A DNA stretch of 64,000 bases from the NCBI RefSeq assembly GCF_033958435.1, contig NC_134152.1, positions 21,984,001 to 22,048,000 of the forward strand. Reading direction: 5' to 3'. This DNA is from Carettochelys insculpta. Lineage: Eukaryota; Chordata; Testudines; Carettochelyidae. How positions within the stretch are numbered: position 1 is the first letter of the stretch; every line of letters begins with the position of its first letter. The translations under genes and the position numbers were made by a program. The notes beneath the pieces were generated by a model that saw only the letters and a program-made list of their open reading frames with translations, was not told where the DNA came from and did not search any database. This document shows positions 47,477 through 58,459 of this stretch, one piece after another.

Positions 47477-48936
47477 CTAATACAAACTATTTACAAAAGA
47501 TAGGTGAAGGGGATATATACAAAGGGGGAGGGGGGGCCACGTCCTGGGCCTCACCCCCTCTAATGTCCAGCGCTGGGAGGTGGGCGGCTGCGACCCACGC
47601 CTTGGCCGCAGCCCACGCCGGGGCTGGCTGGGGGCTGGGCTGACCGGGAGATAAGGCCGGCGGGCGTCAGCTGGCCCCAGGTCCCCCTCGGTGGAAGGGC
47701 CCTCAGTGGCGGAAGGCGGTGTGACGGCGGGTGGAGCAGCGGGTGGAGCGGCGGCCGGCACGGCATGGGGGGCCAGGTAGTCTGCGATGCGCTCAAATGT
47801 GCGCATAAAGGCCCCCCATGCTTCCTGGCGCCAGGCCAGCGCCCGCTCCTGAAGTTGGAGGTGCCGCTCCTCCACCTGCAGGTGCTGCTCGGAGACCTCC
47901 AGCTGCCGACGGAGGATAGCCAGCACCTGGGGGTCCGTCGCTGTCCTCGGATGGTGCTGGCTCCTCCGTTGTCCCCGCCCTGGGGCCGGTCGGTGCTCTG
48001 CCGAGGGGCTGGCCTGGAGTGATGGCCCCGGTGGGCTCTCTGGGACCACTGACACCTCGCCGGCACTCTCCGGTCCTTCCGATGGTGCAGCTGAGGAACA
48101 CGGGGGGAAGAAGAGTGGAGACAGCCGTTAGTGTGGCCCCTGAGCCGTGGCCCTTGTCCCCCCACCCCTCTGCTGCTGGTTCCCCATCCCCGTCCCAGGG
48201 AGATGCTGCTGCTGCTGATGATGATGGGTGTCCCACTCCCTCCCCCCGGGGGACCCTAGGTTCCACTCCCCCCATCCCCAGGGATGGGGCATGGCACTGT
48301 CATGCCACTGCTGTCCTTGGGGCCATGGTCATCTGGGCATGTGGAGGGCCCTGGTCATATCTGTTACCCCGCCCCTCAACCCCGGGGGTGTGCACGGGGG
48401 GGGTACATACCTGATGGTCCGCTCCCACGGTCGGGGGACACCCGGTGGGCGGACGCCCTGCTGGAGCTCCGGGACGGGATGTGGATCCGGAGCTCCCCAT
48501 CGCTGGAGGAGGATCCCCCCCCCTCCTCCAGTGCCCCAGGGGTGGGCTTCTGGGGGGGCCCCCAGAGTGCGGGGCTTACCTCCAGGGCAGACTCCGCCTC
48601 CGGGGCCTGCTGGGGCTCGTTGGCTGAGGTATCAAGAGTGGCCGGAGGGGAGGAGGTGTGCTGGGGGCCCAGGATGTCCCTGAGCTCCCTGTAAAAGGGG
48701 CAAGTGACGGGGGTGGCCCCAGATCGGTTGGCCGCATCCCGGGCCTGGGCGTAACCCTGCCACAGCTCCTTCACCTTACTCCTGACGTGGTCAGGAGTGC
48801 GGGCAGGGTGACCCTGGGCGGCCAGGCCCTCGGCCAGCCGAGCGAACGCATCCATGTTCCGCCTCTTGCTTCCCATTACCTGGAGCACCTCCTCCTCGCT
48901 CCAGAGCCCCAGCAGGTCCCGAAGCTTGGCCTCCAT
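47477..48936 (-). CDS. Harbinger Myb/SANT-like DNA-binding protein, two exons
   Basis: The second Harbinger protein. In known systems it binds the element ends and brings the transposase to them in the nucleus. I predict exon 1 at 48936-48411 (donor CATCAG then GTATGT, phase 1) and exon 2 at 48090-47477 (acceptor CGTGTTCCTCAG), 379 residues with a 320-bp intron. Residues 1-90 form the Myb/SANT-like domain (RDLLGLWSEEEVLQVM, RTPDHVRSKVKELWQGY, CPFYRELRDILG). A Ser-rich acidic linker follows. A predicted coiled coil (about residues 230-272, RRQLEVSEQHLQVEERHLQL) could pair chains. The tail is Arg/Pro-rich. The usual N-terminal leader appears to start at an ATG at 49043 but is out of frame, shifted near a 7-G run at 49000-49006, so the ATG at 48936 may not be the ancestral start. 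Confidence 0.8.
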
Positions 48937-49149
48937 CCAGGAGGGGCCTTGCTGCCGCTTCCCAGCCTGGCTGCTGGTCTGGGAGCCCTGGCTTCCCTTG
49001 GGGGGGTGCCCTGGGGGCGCTTAGGGGACTGGGGGGCAGTCATTGCAGTGGTGGGGGGTTTGTGTGGCTGCAGAGGAGCGTGCAAGCTGGCCGCTACCGC
49101 CTGCATGCTCTCTCAGCTTCCTGCACAGGAAGGCAGGGGGCAGGGACCT

Positions 49150-49469
49150 TTAAGGGGCCGCTGCACGCGGCGACCATTGAGCTCAGGGGCTGGAGAGAGC
49201 GTCTCTCAACCCCTCAGCTGATGGCCGCCATGGCGGACCCCACTATTTCGATGTTGCAGGACGCGCAACGGCTACACTTTCCCTACTTCGATGTTGAACG
49301 TCGAAGTAGGGCGCTATTCCCATCTCCTGATGGGGATAGCGACTTCGACGTCTTGCCGCCTTACATTGATGTCAACTTCGAAATAGCGCCCGCCACGTGT
49401 AGCCGTGATAGGCGCTATTTCGAAGTTGGCGCGGCTACTTCAAAGTAGCCAGCACGTGTAGACGCGGCT
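49150..49469. promoter_or_regulatory. Right subterminal region of Harbinger (binding words)
   Basis: Contains CTATTTCGATGTTGCAGG, CTTCGATGTTGAACGTCGAA, GACTTCGACGTC and CTTCGAAATAGCGCC within about 200 bp, mirrored by similar words at 45485-45640. Clusters of a short word near both ends are typical binding sites for the transposon's own DNA-binding protein. It also lies upstream of the Myb/SANT gene and could be its promoter. Confidence 0.5.
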
Positions 49470-49472
49470 AAA

Positions 49473-51299
49473 GGTTCAGGTAGACATCTGACGGGTTTTT
49501 CAAGAGCACCCAGGTAGCTAATTCCACTAAATACATTTACTGATCTGGCCCTTACTCCTTGTACACTCACAGCTCCCATTCGCTCAGCAATTCCATTTCT
49601 TGGGCTGTTCTCCTTTCCTCCATACTCTTTTTTTTTTTGGCAGTGGGGATGGGGGAGGAGGGAGGGGTGAGGTTCTGGAATTAGAAACCAGAACTTTTAC
49701 TTGTAACTTTTTCTCCTCCACCCCCCACTTTTTGTCACTGGTTACATGAGAATAAATGTTGCCCAGGGATATTATTTACTCTTTCATTCTTTTTTCATTT
49801 TAAAGTTTTCAGTTCTGCAACTTTCCAAATCCTTCTGTTTGGAAAAGTTGAAGAGCAGCTAAAGGAAAAATGGAGAAACAAAAGTAGCCTGGGAAATGGG
49901 GAGGGGGAGGAAGAAAGAAATTTTGAAAATTCCAAAGTCTTCCCCCCAAAATGTTTCGAAAACAATATCCACACTCTGTTGCTGAGCCTTAGGAAATGGA
50001 ACCAACTTTGAAGTCTGGACGTTTTGGTCATCTTTTTAAAAATTGGGTTTTAATCATCTTTACCAGAGACTCGCGTAAACTTATGTAATGATCACCCCAG
50101 CTGCAGAGGGAAGCACCTACCCTCTGGACCATAGAGTTCTGAGATAAATTGTGGCTGCTTCCCAGCCACTAACCTATTGTACCTGGAAAAATGAATTCCT
50201 CACCTCACCTCATGGAGGCTGCCTAAGGTAATGGTTTTGAGTTCAAACCATACAGTAGCCCCAAAATGTATTGAACATGAAGTCCGAGGGATCAGTGTGC
50301 ATCCAGTAGGCTTCATGATAGAGCCCAAGCTATGTGAAAATGGGGGAACATTTCTGAGAAGTAAACTGAGGGAAATAGCACCCTTGGTTTACTGCTGCCC
50401 TACTCAGTTGACAGCTAAGGTTTCACTTTTACCACAGTTACCACATTTTTTTTTCTTTTTGAGCACATTGTACTCTATCTCCTGCATTTGTGAATACACT
50501 GTGCAATAGTAGGTTGCAGATTCATGGACTGAAGTAGCAGTTATGGAAGCTGGAAAGCCAGGAGTGTGCAAATAATGCCTCCCCTGGAACGGTGAAGAAT
50601 AGTTTACCTCATTAAAGAAAACTAATTAAAGCTGTATACAAATCTTTTCCTTAGAGCTACACATTGATACTTAGTAATAAGACCATTAAGTACATGTAAA
50701 TCAATAGGAAATAAGAGAACCATTTCTGATAAATGTACCAGTCTGAGCACTATACTCTATCTCATGGTTCCAACAGTGGATATATATTAACCATTTATTG
50801 GAAAATGTTTTTCTAATTCTAGGCTTTCATGTTAGTTCACAATGGTGTGACGTTAGGTTGGAGACACACAATTGTGGGCAAGCCTTTAGTTTTCTGGTGG
50901 CATAATCTATGAACCTATTGCCTACAGAAGAGTGATTCTGTCTTTGTTTCAGTTGTATGCTTTCCCATAAAAAACCAGGTTGGACTGTTTTGCTGAGCTA
51001 AGTTATTTCTATTCTCTTCTTGGTTACTCAATACTTGAATCTCATTATCATGGAAGAAAGTTACTGTGCAGGTGCGTATTGAGGACAGAAGAGACTCTAA
51101 AATATCCTCCTTTTCACCGTACTTTCATTTCCCAGGCTCAATATGGTGATGCTTCAACAAATTTTCTGTTCAAGTTGTAGCTGTGATCTATGAAGAAACT
51201 TCCTGCATTACACCTTTCTTAAGTCTTTCTTTTATGTCTTTTTTCCCTCTCTGCCAAACTTGGAGAACAACGAGGACTGTTTTAAAAAAAAATCCAGAT
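49473..51299. other. AT-rich intergenic sequence, nothing recognised
   Basis: No exon, repeat end or RNA gene is seen. Confidence 0.45.
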
Positions 51300-51660
51300 A
51301 TTTATTGATAACTGCTGCCGTAAAATCCTCCAAATTCACTGGCCATGTGCAATCAGCGACCAAGACTTGTGTCAACTGACTCACCAACTCCCTGCTGAGG
51401 AAGAAATCAGGAAGAAAAGATGGTGATGGATTGGACATACCCTTCAAAAACAAACCACCAACATCAGAAGGGAAGCCTTAAATTGGGCACCTTTTTTCCT
51501 TTTACCTTGTGGGTTCCAAGAAACTCCTGGCACAGAGACTTGAAGGCAGATGCAAACAAGAAGGGTTACACCTGGTCAGAACTGGAAAAGATCATTCAGA
51601 CCAGAGGACACTGGTGGATGGTTGTCAATGGCCTATGCTCCAAGATGTAAGAGTGGAAGA
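51300..51660 (+). mobile_element. LINE ORF2 C-terminal relic (WWWIGHTL motif)
   Basis: Plus-strand frames read NNCCRKILQIHWPCAISDQD, EEEIRKKRWWWIGHTLQKQT, REALNWAP and, after small shifts, RDLKADANKKGYTWSELEK and GGWLSMAYAP. The pattern C.R.ILGI.WP..I, then W.WIGHTLR, then W..DLE....G.TW is the conserved tail of an APE-type LINE reverse transcriptase distinct from CR1. Shifts show it is dead. The clade is uncertain. Confidence 0.68.
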
Positions 51661-51978
51661 GGCTTAGTACTACTAAGACAGTGTTTAAGACAATATGAAA
51701 GAGATGGGAAGGAAGGTATGAAAGGGGAGCACTTTCACGCAGAAGGGATTAATACCCAAGTGGCCTCCACCATTTACACACTATTTTATAGCTGATGTCT
51801 ACACAGATGCAGTTCATTTACCTCGTGTCCAAAGTGCTATTTCTGGGGAACAGAAAGAGTATCAAACGCAAGATTTTATTGTTGTGACCAACATCCATCT
51901 AAAAGACCCAAGACACAGAACAGCAAGTGCAGCAGGTTTATGTGCATCTCTGATTTGACTAGATGTCTACACACTTGG

Positions 51979-52245
51979 GGTATGTCGACACTTCCGTGAA
52001 GATCGACCTGGGCAGGATTGATCTTCTGGAGTTCAATTTTGGGCACCGAGCAGAGACACGTGAAATTGAATTGTCTGGGATCTGCAGTCGAGGGAGAGAG
52101 GGTGATGGGAGAAACTCTCCCATGATCTTCCTCTGTGTGGACAGCCAGGTAAGTCAATTGCAGATAAGTTGATTCTAGCTATGCAACTGCCATAGCTAGA
52201 ATTGCATATCTGCAACTGACTTCACTCCTTAGTGTAGACCAAGCC
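51979..52245. mobile_element. Short MITE with GTCGACACT ends
   Basis: The left end GGTATGTCGACACTTCC and the right end, on the opposite strand, GGCTTGGTCTACACTAAGG are inverted; TTGG lies at both edges. GTCAATTGCAGATAAGTTGA and GAATTGCATATCTGCAACTG form an internal hairpin next to CTAGCTATGCAACTGCCATA. Confidence 0.65.
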
Positions 52246-53079
52246 TTGGTGACCTTGTGGGAAATAAAATGAGAGAGATGGGTAGCAAGAAGCTAGACCT
52301 TAGAATGTGAAAAAATGTATTTAGGACTGAATCTGCAGAGGGTTTGTCAGGCTGCAAGTGAAAGGCCAAATTAACCCTTGATGGGTGAATGGTTCCATAG
52401 GTTTCAGTACAGTTGCACCCACCTATGTCAGTTTTTGACCAAGTCTTCAACTATCTATGAATGACTACAGTGCTTTGGGTCTAAGGAATGGGACTTGTGG
52501 ATTTGGATCCCCCTCCTTACCTAAGGACGTAAAGTGAACTTACAAACTGGGAAACAGCTGCTCATTATTCAGCAATGATAACACTAGCTATAACTCACCC
52601 CTCTGTCCAAGTTTAAGTCAGCAAAAGGGTTGTGAATACTAGCAATGCCAATCAGCTGCTTATTTTGTGAGAATGCCAGTGAACACTCATTGGCAGACTG
52701 ATCTGAGCTGTCACTCAGGCAAATGTGCAGCTATCAAAGAAAGTGCAGCTTGAGAAGCTCTTGCGTTCCCCAAAGTGTAATTTTTAAGGTTAGTGCTGAT
52801 CTGACTGCTGTAGCTGTGGCACTGCTTAGCAACTGAACATTAAAATCTTCCAAAACTCCGTGTTTGCTAGAAATAGGAGAGACAGCTAGAGAGGAGAGTT
52901 TGCAGCAAGAAACATCAGTGCCAACTCCAAAATCCTACAGCGAGACTCACGTGCAGTACTCTTGTCACCAAGAAAATGGGAACCAAACCTTAATTCAGGG
53001 ACATTAACATACTCAATAAAAATTTTCATTCAGATAAAGTAAAAACATAATATAACACACAAAAAGTGAAAACTCAATG
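52246..53079. other. Intergenic sequence, nothing recognised
   Basis: No feature is seen. Confidence 0.45.
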
Positions 53080-53529
53080 GGCTATGTTGACAGTACAATG
53101 ATCTTTTAAGAGAAGTTCTTCAGGAAGATCTCTTCTGAAAAGAACTTCTTTGGAAAGAGTGCATCCACACACAAGAAAGCAGATCAAAAGATCCATCCTC
53201 TCTTTCGACAGAGAGCGTCCACACATCCTCCACTCTTTTGAAAGAACAGGCCAAGGATCAAAAAATCCAGCGCCATGAGTACCACTCTTTCGAAAAATGG
53301 TCCTAAGGTGCATCAAAACATGCTTTTTTTTTTTTTTTTTTTTTTTTTCCCCGAAAGAAGCTTTTGAAATAAGGCACTCTTCCTGATCTGGGACCAGAAG
53401 AGGGCTTCCAGAAGAACTGCGTTCTTTCAGTTTTGGAGCCAAAGAGCACATTTTGTGTGTTGGCACTTCACATGTTCTTTTGAAAAAAGACTGGATTTTC
53501 CAAAAGAACTTGCTAGTGTAGATGCACCC
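53080..53529. mobile_element. MITE of the TCTTTYGAAAG group (D), copy 3
   Basis: A 450-bp element with ends GGCTATGTTGACAGTAC and, on the opposite strand, GGGTGCATCTACACTAGC. Internal words CTCTTTCGAAAAATGG, CTTTTGAAAGAACAGGCCA and GATCAAAAAATCCAGCGCC match the D copies at 40925 and 44330. A run of 25 T lies at 53324-53348. Confidence 0.78.
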
Positions 53530-54679
53530 AGTGAGAAAATTGAAATCAACTACCTATTTTCAATTTCAGAGTTTTCCAAAATTTTCCATGGACCGTTTCA
53601 TCATAATCAAAACATTTGAGTGAACAATATTTTTTTTTCACCAGACAGCATTTTTCAATGGAAAACAGTTCTGTTGAAAAGCTTTTGACAAGCTCTAATG
53701 GGGTGGCTCTAGGCGTAGTTTGTGTCTGAGCAACTTGCAGCATCATAATCTTGACTGAGTGAGACAATCTGATTCAGATCTTGCAAACCTGACAGAATTA
53801 AGAGGCTATATATCAGTGCCTCCAATTTTATACATTAGTAAAAGCTTTTACAAAATAGAGTTCAACATATTTTCTCTAGTGTTTTTAAAATTGCAGAACT
53901 GTACAGTAAGTTGAAGATTGGCTGAATTTATTTTGAAGAAAATGTACCCAGAAAAGTGTGCAAAGGCATTTAACATACAATAAGAGAGGTGGCAATTTAC
54001 TCTGCCATTGAAGCATAACTGTAGAAACAGTAACAATAAACCAGGAACCCATAAGTGAGAGAAGATGTCATGAACTGCATCAAAGATAATAGGAAGCTTT
54101 TACAAGATATGCTATGAAGGAATGTTTGGGTAATAAGAAAATTAGCAAATGAGAGAAAATGAAAAATTAAGGCAATAACGTCAGCATCCCAGAGTGCACA
54201 AAACATAAGCCAACCCTGTTTCCCTTGACCATACGCTCTAGTTAAATACCATAAGAAATAATCAATAATCGGATGATGAAGAGAGAGCAGACTTTGAAGA
54301 TGGTAAAAGCTGAAAGCTAAAATTAGACTTTTAAGCACAGAGGAATTGGATTGGAAAGTGTGCCTGTAAATGGCATATTTTGGTAGTGAATCATACTAAC
54401 ATTCCACTTACTGGAATTTTAGTTCTAATTTCCATGTAAACCACAGAATACATTGTACAAAACTCTTTAAAAAGGAAGGACTAAGCTTATTCTTGCATTA
54501 GCACTGAAGCAATTCCACTGTTAAAAAGAGGTCAATGTTAAATGGGCTTATCCTGCTTATGTCAATGCAAGATTTTCCACTGACTTCTTCGGTAACAGAA
54601 TCAAGTCCAAGGGACTCCACTGCAGTCAGTAGAGCTACAGCAATCTGCATTGGCTGAAGATCACTCTCAAATGGCTTAC
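53530..54679. other. AT-rich intergenic sequence, nothing recognised
   Basis: No feature is seen. The frame at 53997-54338 has no recognisable domain. Confidence 0.4.
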
Positions 54680-55810
54680 TGCAAAAGAGGATCTGGGGAT
54701 TACAGTAGACAAGAAGCTGGATGTGAATCAACAATATGCCCTTGTTGCCAAGAAAGCTAACGGCATACTGGGCTGTATTTAGAAGGAGCATTGCCAGCAG
54801 ATCGAGGGAAGTGATTATTCAGTGGTGAGGCCACAACCAGAGTATTAAGTCCATCTTTGGACCCCCACAACAGAAAGAATGTGGACAAATTGGAGATAAT
54901 CCAGTGGCGGGCAATGATGTATGAGGAGAGGCTGAGGGAAGTGGTCTTATGTAGTCTGCAGAAAATAAAAATGAGGGTGGATTTGATCATGAAGGGAGAT
55001 TCTGAAGAGGATGAAGCCAGGCTATTCTCAGTGTTGGCAGATGACAGAGCAAGAAGCAATGGTCTCAGGTTGCAGTGGGGGAGGTTTAGGTTGGATATTA
55101 GGAAAAACTACTTCATGAGAACAGAAGTGAAGCACTAGAATGGTAATCTCCATCCTTAGAGGTTTTGAAAGCCAGGCTTGGCAAAGTCCTGGGTGGAATG
55201 ATTTAGTTGGGGTGGTCTTGCTTTGAGTGGGGGTTGGACAAGATCTCTTTCTGTGGTCACTTCTGCAACAAAGTGGAGTGTTTTGAGGATTTTATTCCCC
55301 TGGTTGGGTTGCAAGTGTTTCCACTGTCCTGTAGCAATCTGAGATGGGTGCCTCAGTTTCTTAGGCACAGCATCAGAGCATAGTTAGTGATGGCAGTTTT
55401 GGTGTGATGACTTCTCACGTATACTCAGTGGCCTCCTGCTCTTTGTAACGTAGGCAACCAGGTGACACCTTTGTTTCCCAGAAAGCAGGACAAAGGAGGG
55501 AGGAGGGACCTGGTTTGAATAGGAACTGGGCTGTGGAGTGGGGCAGTCTTATCTGGGTCTAAAGGGAGGAAGGAGGGGCAGGACACTGGCCCAGGGGCCC
55601 CCTCTGGGCCTCCTCTTCCCAAAATGTATTGTATTGACTGCTTCTGTCTTCTGTGCTGACAAGACTGTTCTATGCTGTGTCCCTATTGACTAATAAACTC
55701 TCTTTCCTCTCTGCTGAATGAGAGTCACATCTGCCTGCGGATGGGGTGCAGGGCCTGGTGATACCCACACTCAGTGATAACTTCCAACCGTAACTTTCTA
55801 TGAGTCTATG
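54680..55810 (+). mobile_element. CR1 LINE 3' fragment, interrupted by an LTR-like insertion
   Basis: The plus strand reads [20 protein letters not shown] (CR1 C-terminal region), RRQCGQIGDNPVAGNDV-like remains of the QLEKIQRRA block, then SNGLRLQWGRFRLDIRKNYF and the 3' UTR (GGTTGGACAAGATCTC). The final part (CTTCCAACCGTAAC, TTCTATGAGTCTATG) is displaced to 55781-55810 by a 516-bp insertion at 55264-55779. Confidence 0.85.
55264..55779 (+). mobile_element. Solo-LTR-like insertion inside a CR1
   Basis: The insertion splits the CR1 3' UTR and is flanked by ACTTC on both sides (55259-55263 and 55780-55784), a 5-bp duplication. It begins TG, though it ends TA instead of CA. It has a polyadenylation-type AATAAA at 55691 followed by CTCTCTTTCCTCTC and GAGTCACATCTGCC, the layout of an LTR R/U5 region. 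There is no coding sequence. A Gypsy-type or endogenous retroviral solo LTR is likely. Confidence 0.55.
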
Positions 55811-55871
55811 AAATGCCTCAGAGGTGATTAGATACCACGAGACCAAGCAACCTAGACAAACACAGAACATA

Positions 55872-56218
55872 ATGCAGTAAACCCTCAGCTTAATGGACAA
55901 AGGGGGGAGGGTGTCTTTTAATGCCAAAAGTCCCTTAAATTTGAGGGTTTACTTATATTTGCCATTGTGCCCCAGCCCCTCCCCACAAATGCTGGTGATT
56001 CACCAGAGCTGCTGGAGCCACCTCGTGCTCCTTCTACCAGGAGTGGGGCGTGTACACGAGTGCCGCCCGCCCAGCCTCAGCTGCAGCGGTGGTGGGTCCA
56101 GCGGCGGCTCTGGTGAGTCGCCAGCATTTGCTCTCTTTGCTGGGGGAGGGACTGGCGAACATCAGTAGATTCAAAAGTCCGCTACCGCAGGGTCTGCTGA
56201 ATCGAGGGTTTACTGCAT
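55872..56218. mobile_element. Pogo/Tigger-like MITE with ATGCAGTAAACCCTC ends
   Basis: The perfect inverted ends ATGCAGTAAACCCTC are flanked by ATA on both sides (55869-55871 and 56219-56221). The TA content of the duplication and the CAGTAAACCCTCG-type end point to a Tc1/mariner-pogo lineage. A second copy of the end word (GAGGGTTTACTTATA) lies inside at about 55942. Its GC-rich interior has no coding sequence. Confidence 0.72.
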
Positions 56219-56221
56219 ATA

Positions 56222-57904
56222 GTCAGGATATTGCCACTTCTGCTGCATTAGACATTCCACAACCTGCCAAAGCCTCTATGACAGGACAATGGACACATTC
56301 TAAAAGTCAAATTCAGAAGTGACATGTAAAGGGATGGGGTAATTTACAATCAGTTACTGGGTAAAAAGGAGTCCCACATTGTGTTGCCACAGGAAAATGA
56401 GTCTGATGGGATATGTTACATTAACGCCAATTTCTTGAGTCAGAACTTGGCCCCTATGTCTTCGTTTGTTGAAATAAGGAAAACCAATGGTCATTTGAAA
56501 ACGATGGACCTAGCTATAATAAAGGTACCTAGCTGCTGCCCGTTGGTTGGAAAAGGATTTCTTAAAAGAAAGCTAAGAATATGAGCTACCAAAGAAGGAC
56601 AGACTTTTCCAGTGGCTTGTTCAGTTAGAGCAAGATTCCAAATCTTTCTCTCCTCTATGATTAATTATCTGTCTTCTGTAGTTAACAGGAGTAACAAAGA
56701 GACATTAAGCTTAATTCTGTTGATCATAAGTGCAAGGTGAATGGTCTCTGTGTGCTTATTGAGTCTAATAATTTACATCTCATTGAATCCAATCACTTTA
56801 GCAATTTATCACATTAAAATTGCATTAAACTGATTGTCTTTAATTGTGCTAATTTATCACTGAAAGGGGCCCCACAATTGAGTCTTTTGGGTTTATTTTT
56901 AAATCCCAAGGGTGAAAGTTGAGGGTAGTATTTTGTGTGTTACCTCTGAACTATACAGAACAAACTCACTGGGACTAACTAGCTAGATTAGTTCAATGCA
57001 CTATCAGCTAATGCTTTCTGGAAGCTGTAGACCCTTGAGGAATCAATAGTTTTGATTCTCCCATTGTCTTCATTGAGCGCATATGATAACTCCCCTGATT
57101 TCAGTTGTTGCTCCAAATTTTTAGCTAGATGAGGGAGGTCAGAATCAGGTCCATTATATATAAATACAAATATATCAAGAAAGAAAGAGTTATTTATTGT
57201 GTTGCCAGGTGGGTGAGTAACTAGGTAAAATGTCAGATGTACTATGTCACTTTTGCAGAACATGTTGGAAAAATGGATTGATATACACAGTATTAGTGTG
57301 TTTTGAAATTGAAAACCTCAGACTGACCAATTGCAACCCAAAAAAGAAGAAAACAAAGTATCTGGTTTCAAAGTAATTAAGAAATTGAATTGCAGGCTGG
57401 TTAAAGATTAAATATACAGCAAGAGTAAGGTACAGAACTGGTCTAAGCATTGATGAGAGAGAAATTAGTAAAATAAGATTTTACATATAGGAGGGTCACA
57501 ATTTAGCTGATCTGTAAGCTTTCTTTTCATTAGATCTTGTTTTCAGGGGTGCCTCTCACCCTGTTAGAGGTCCCCTCTGCCTGGACATGCCCCAAGCTGT
57601 TCTTTAAGCCTCCAGCGTCTGAGCACAGGCCAAGGACTGCTGCAGGCTGGGTCTTTAGGCACATTCTCTGGGCATAGAGAGCATTACCTCTTGGGAGGTG
57701 GATCTCACAGTCAAACAGCCTAGCATCTGGAACTAGCTGAACCCTCCATCTCCCCGGTAGCTTATGCCCTCTCTCTCCCAGAACTCCAGGCCTGCAGGTA
57801 CACCAGGTTTGTATTTAACTCTTTGGGGATACATGACACTGACGTCAGCCAGTTGAAGGAGGTTGCCAAAAGGAAAGGACACGCCTTTCACTTAGAGCCT
57901 TCTG
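56222..57904. other. AT-rich intergenic sequence, nothing recognised
   Basis: No coding or repeat signal is recognised, apart from moderate GC content at 57540-57830. Confidence 0.4.
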
Positions 57905-58285
57905 GTGTGTAGCATCCTGATTCAGCATAGGTTGTAGATTGTTGATGATGCACTGCAGGGGTTTGAGATGGGGCTGTAGGTGACGACAAGTGGTGTTCTT
58001 TTGTTGATCTTCTTGGGCCTACCTTGAAGTACCTGGTTTCTGGGTATTCGTCTGGCCCTGTCAGTTTGTTTTTTACTTCTTCCAGTGGGTAATTCAGTTT
58101 TATAAATGCTTGGTAGAGGTCTTGTAGTTTTCAGTCTGTGTCAGTAGGATCAGAGCAGATGCGATTGTATCTAAGGGCTTGACTGCAAATGATGGATTGT
58201 GTGGTGTGAGCTGGATGGAAGCTGGAGGCATGGAGGTAAGTGTGGCAATCAGTGGGTTTCCGGTAGAGGAGGGTATCGATGTGAC
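57905..58285 (-). mobile_element. Penelope-like retroelement RT relic
   Basis: The minus strand reads LYRKPTDCHTYLHASSFHPA, then SQALRYNRICSDPTDTD, a stop, and LQDLYQAFIKLNYPLEEVKN. The motif YRKPTD....L...SFHP followed by SQ.LR..RICSD is characteristic of Penelope-like reverse transcriptases. One stop (TGA) lies after the RICSD block, and upstream and downstream parts are lost. Confidence 0.72.
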
Positions 58286-58295
58286 CATCAGTGAT

Positions 58296-58336
58296 TTTTC
58301 ATGGAATCTTCTTAACTTTTCATAAAAGACAGAACA
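58296..58336 (+). repeat. 41-bp unit repeated at 59272-59312
   Basis: ATGGAATCTTCTTAACTTTT followed by CATAAAAGACAGAACAG is nearly identical to the unit at 59272-59312 (AAATCTTCTTAACTTTTC, ATAAGAGACAGAACAAG), in the same orientation about 976 bp apart. It follows the Penelope relic and lies outside the MITE at 58460. Its origin is unknown. Confidence 0.6.
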
Positions 58337-58459
58337 GTACTCCTGTGTACTTCCCTTCCTCAGTTACCTCACCATGCTACAGAGTTTGTTGTTTGGGCAG
58401 AGCACCTTTTCTGGCCAGAGTCCTTCTCCAGCTATACTTGGCGTCTCTTCAGACTCATG

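Larger units (their letters stand above)
45462..49469 (+). mobile_element. Full-length PIF/Harbinger DNA transposon
   Basis: A 4008-bp element with ends GGCTATGTCTACACGTG and, on the opposite strand, AGCCGCGTCTACACGTG, flanked by AAA on both sides (45459-45461 and 49470-49472), the 3-bp duplication expected for Harbinger. It carries the two genes typical of the superfamily, a DDE transposase (+) and a Myb/SANT-type DNA-binding protein (-), which converge on a 302-bp AT-rich middle. Both subterminal regions of about 250 bp hold repeated CG-centred words (TTTCGATG, CATCGAAATA, CTTCGACGTC, ACGTCGAAGTAGG). The GC-rich genes and preserved CpG sites contrast with the AT-rich flanks and suggest a recent insertion. 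The MITEs at 12536, 17706, 28800 and 43529 derive from this type. Confidence 0.93.
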
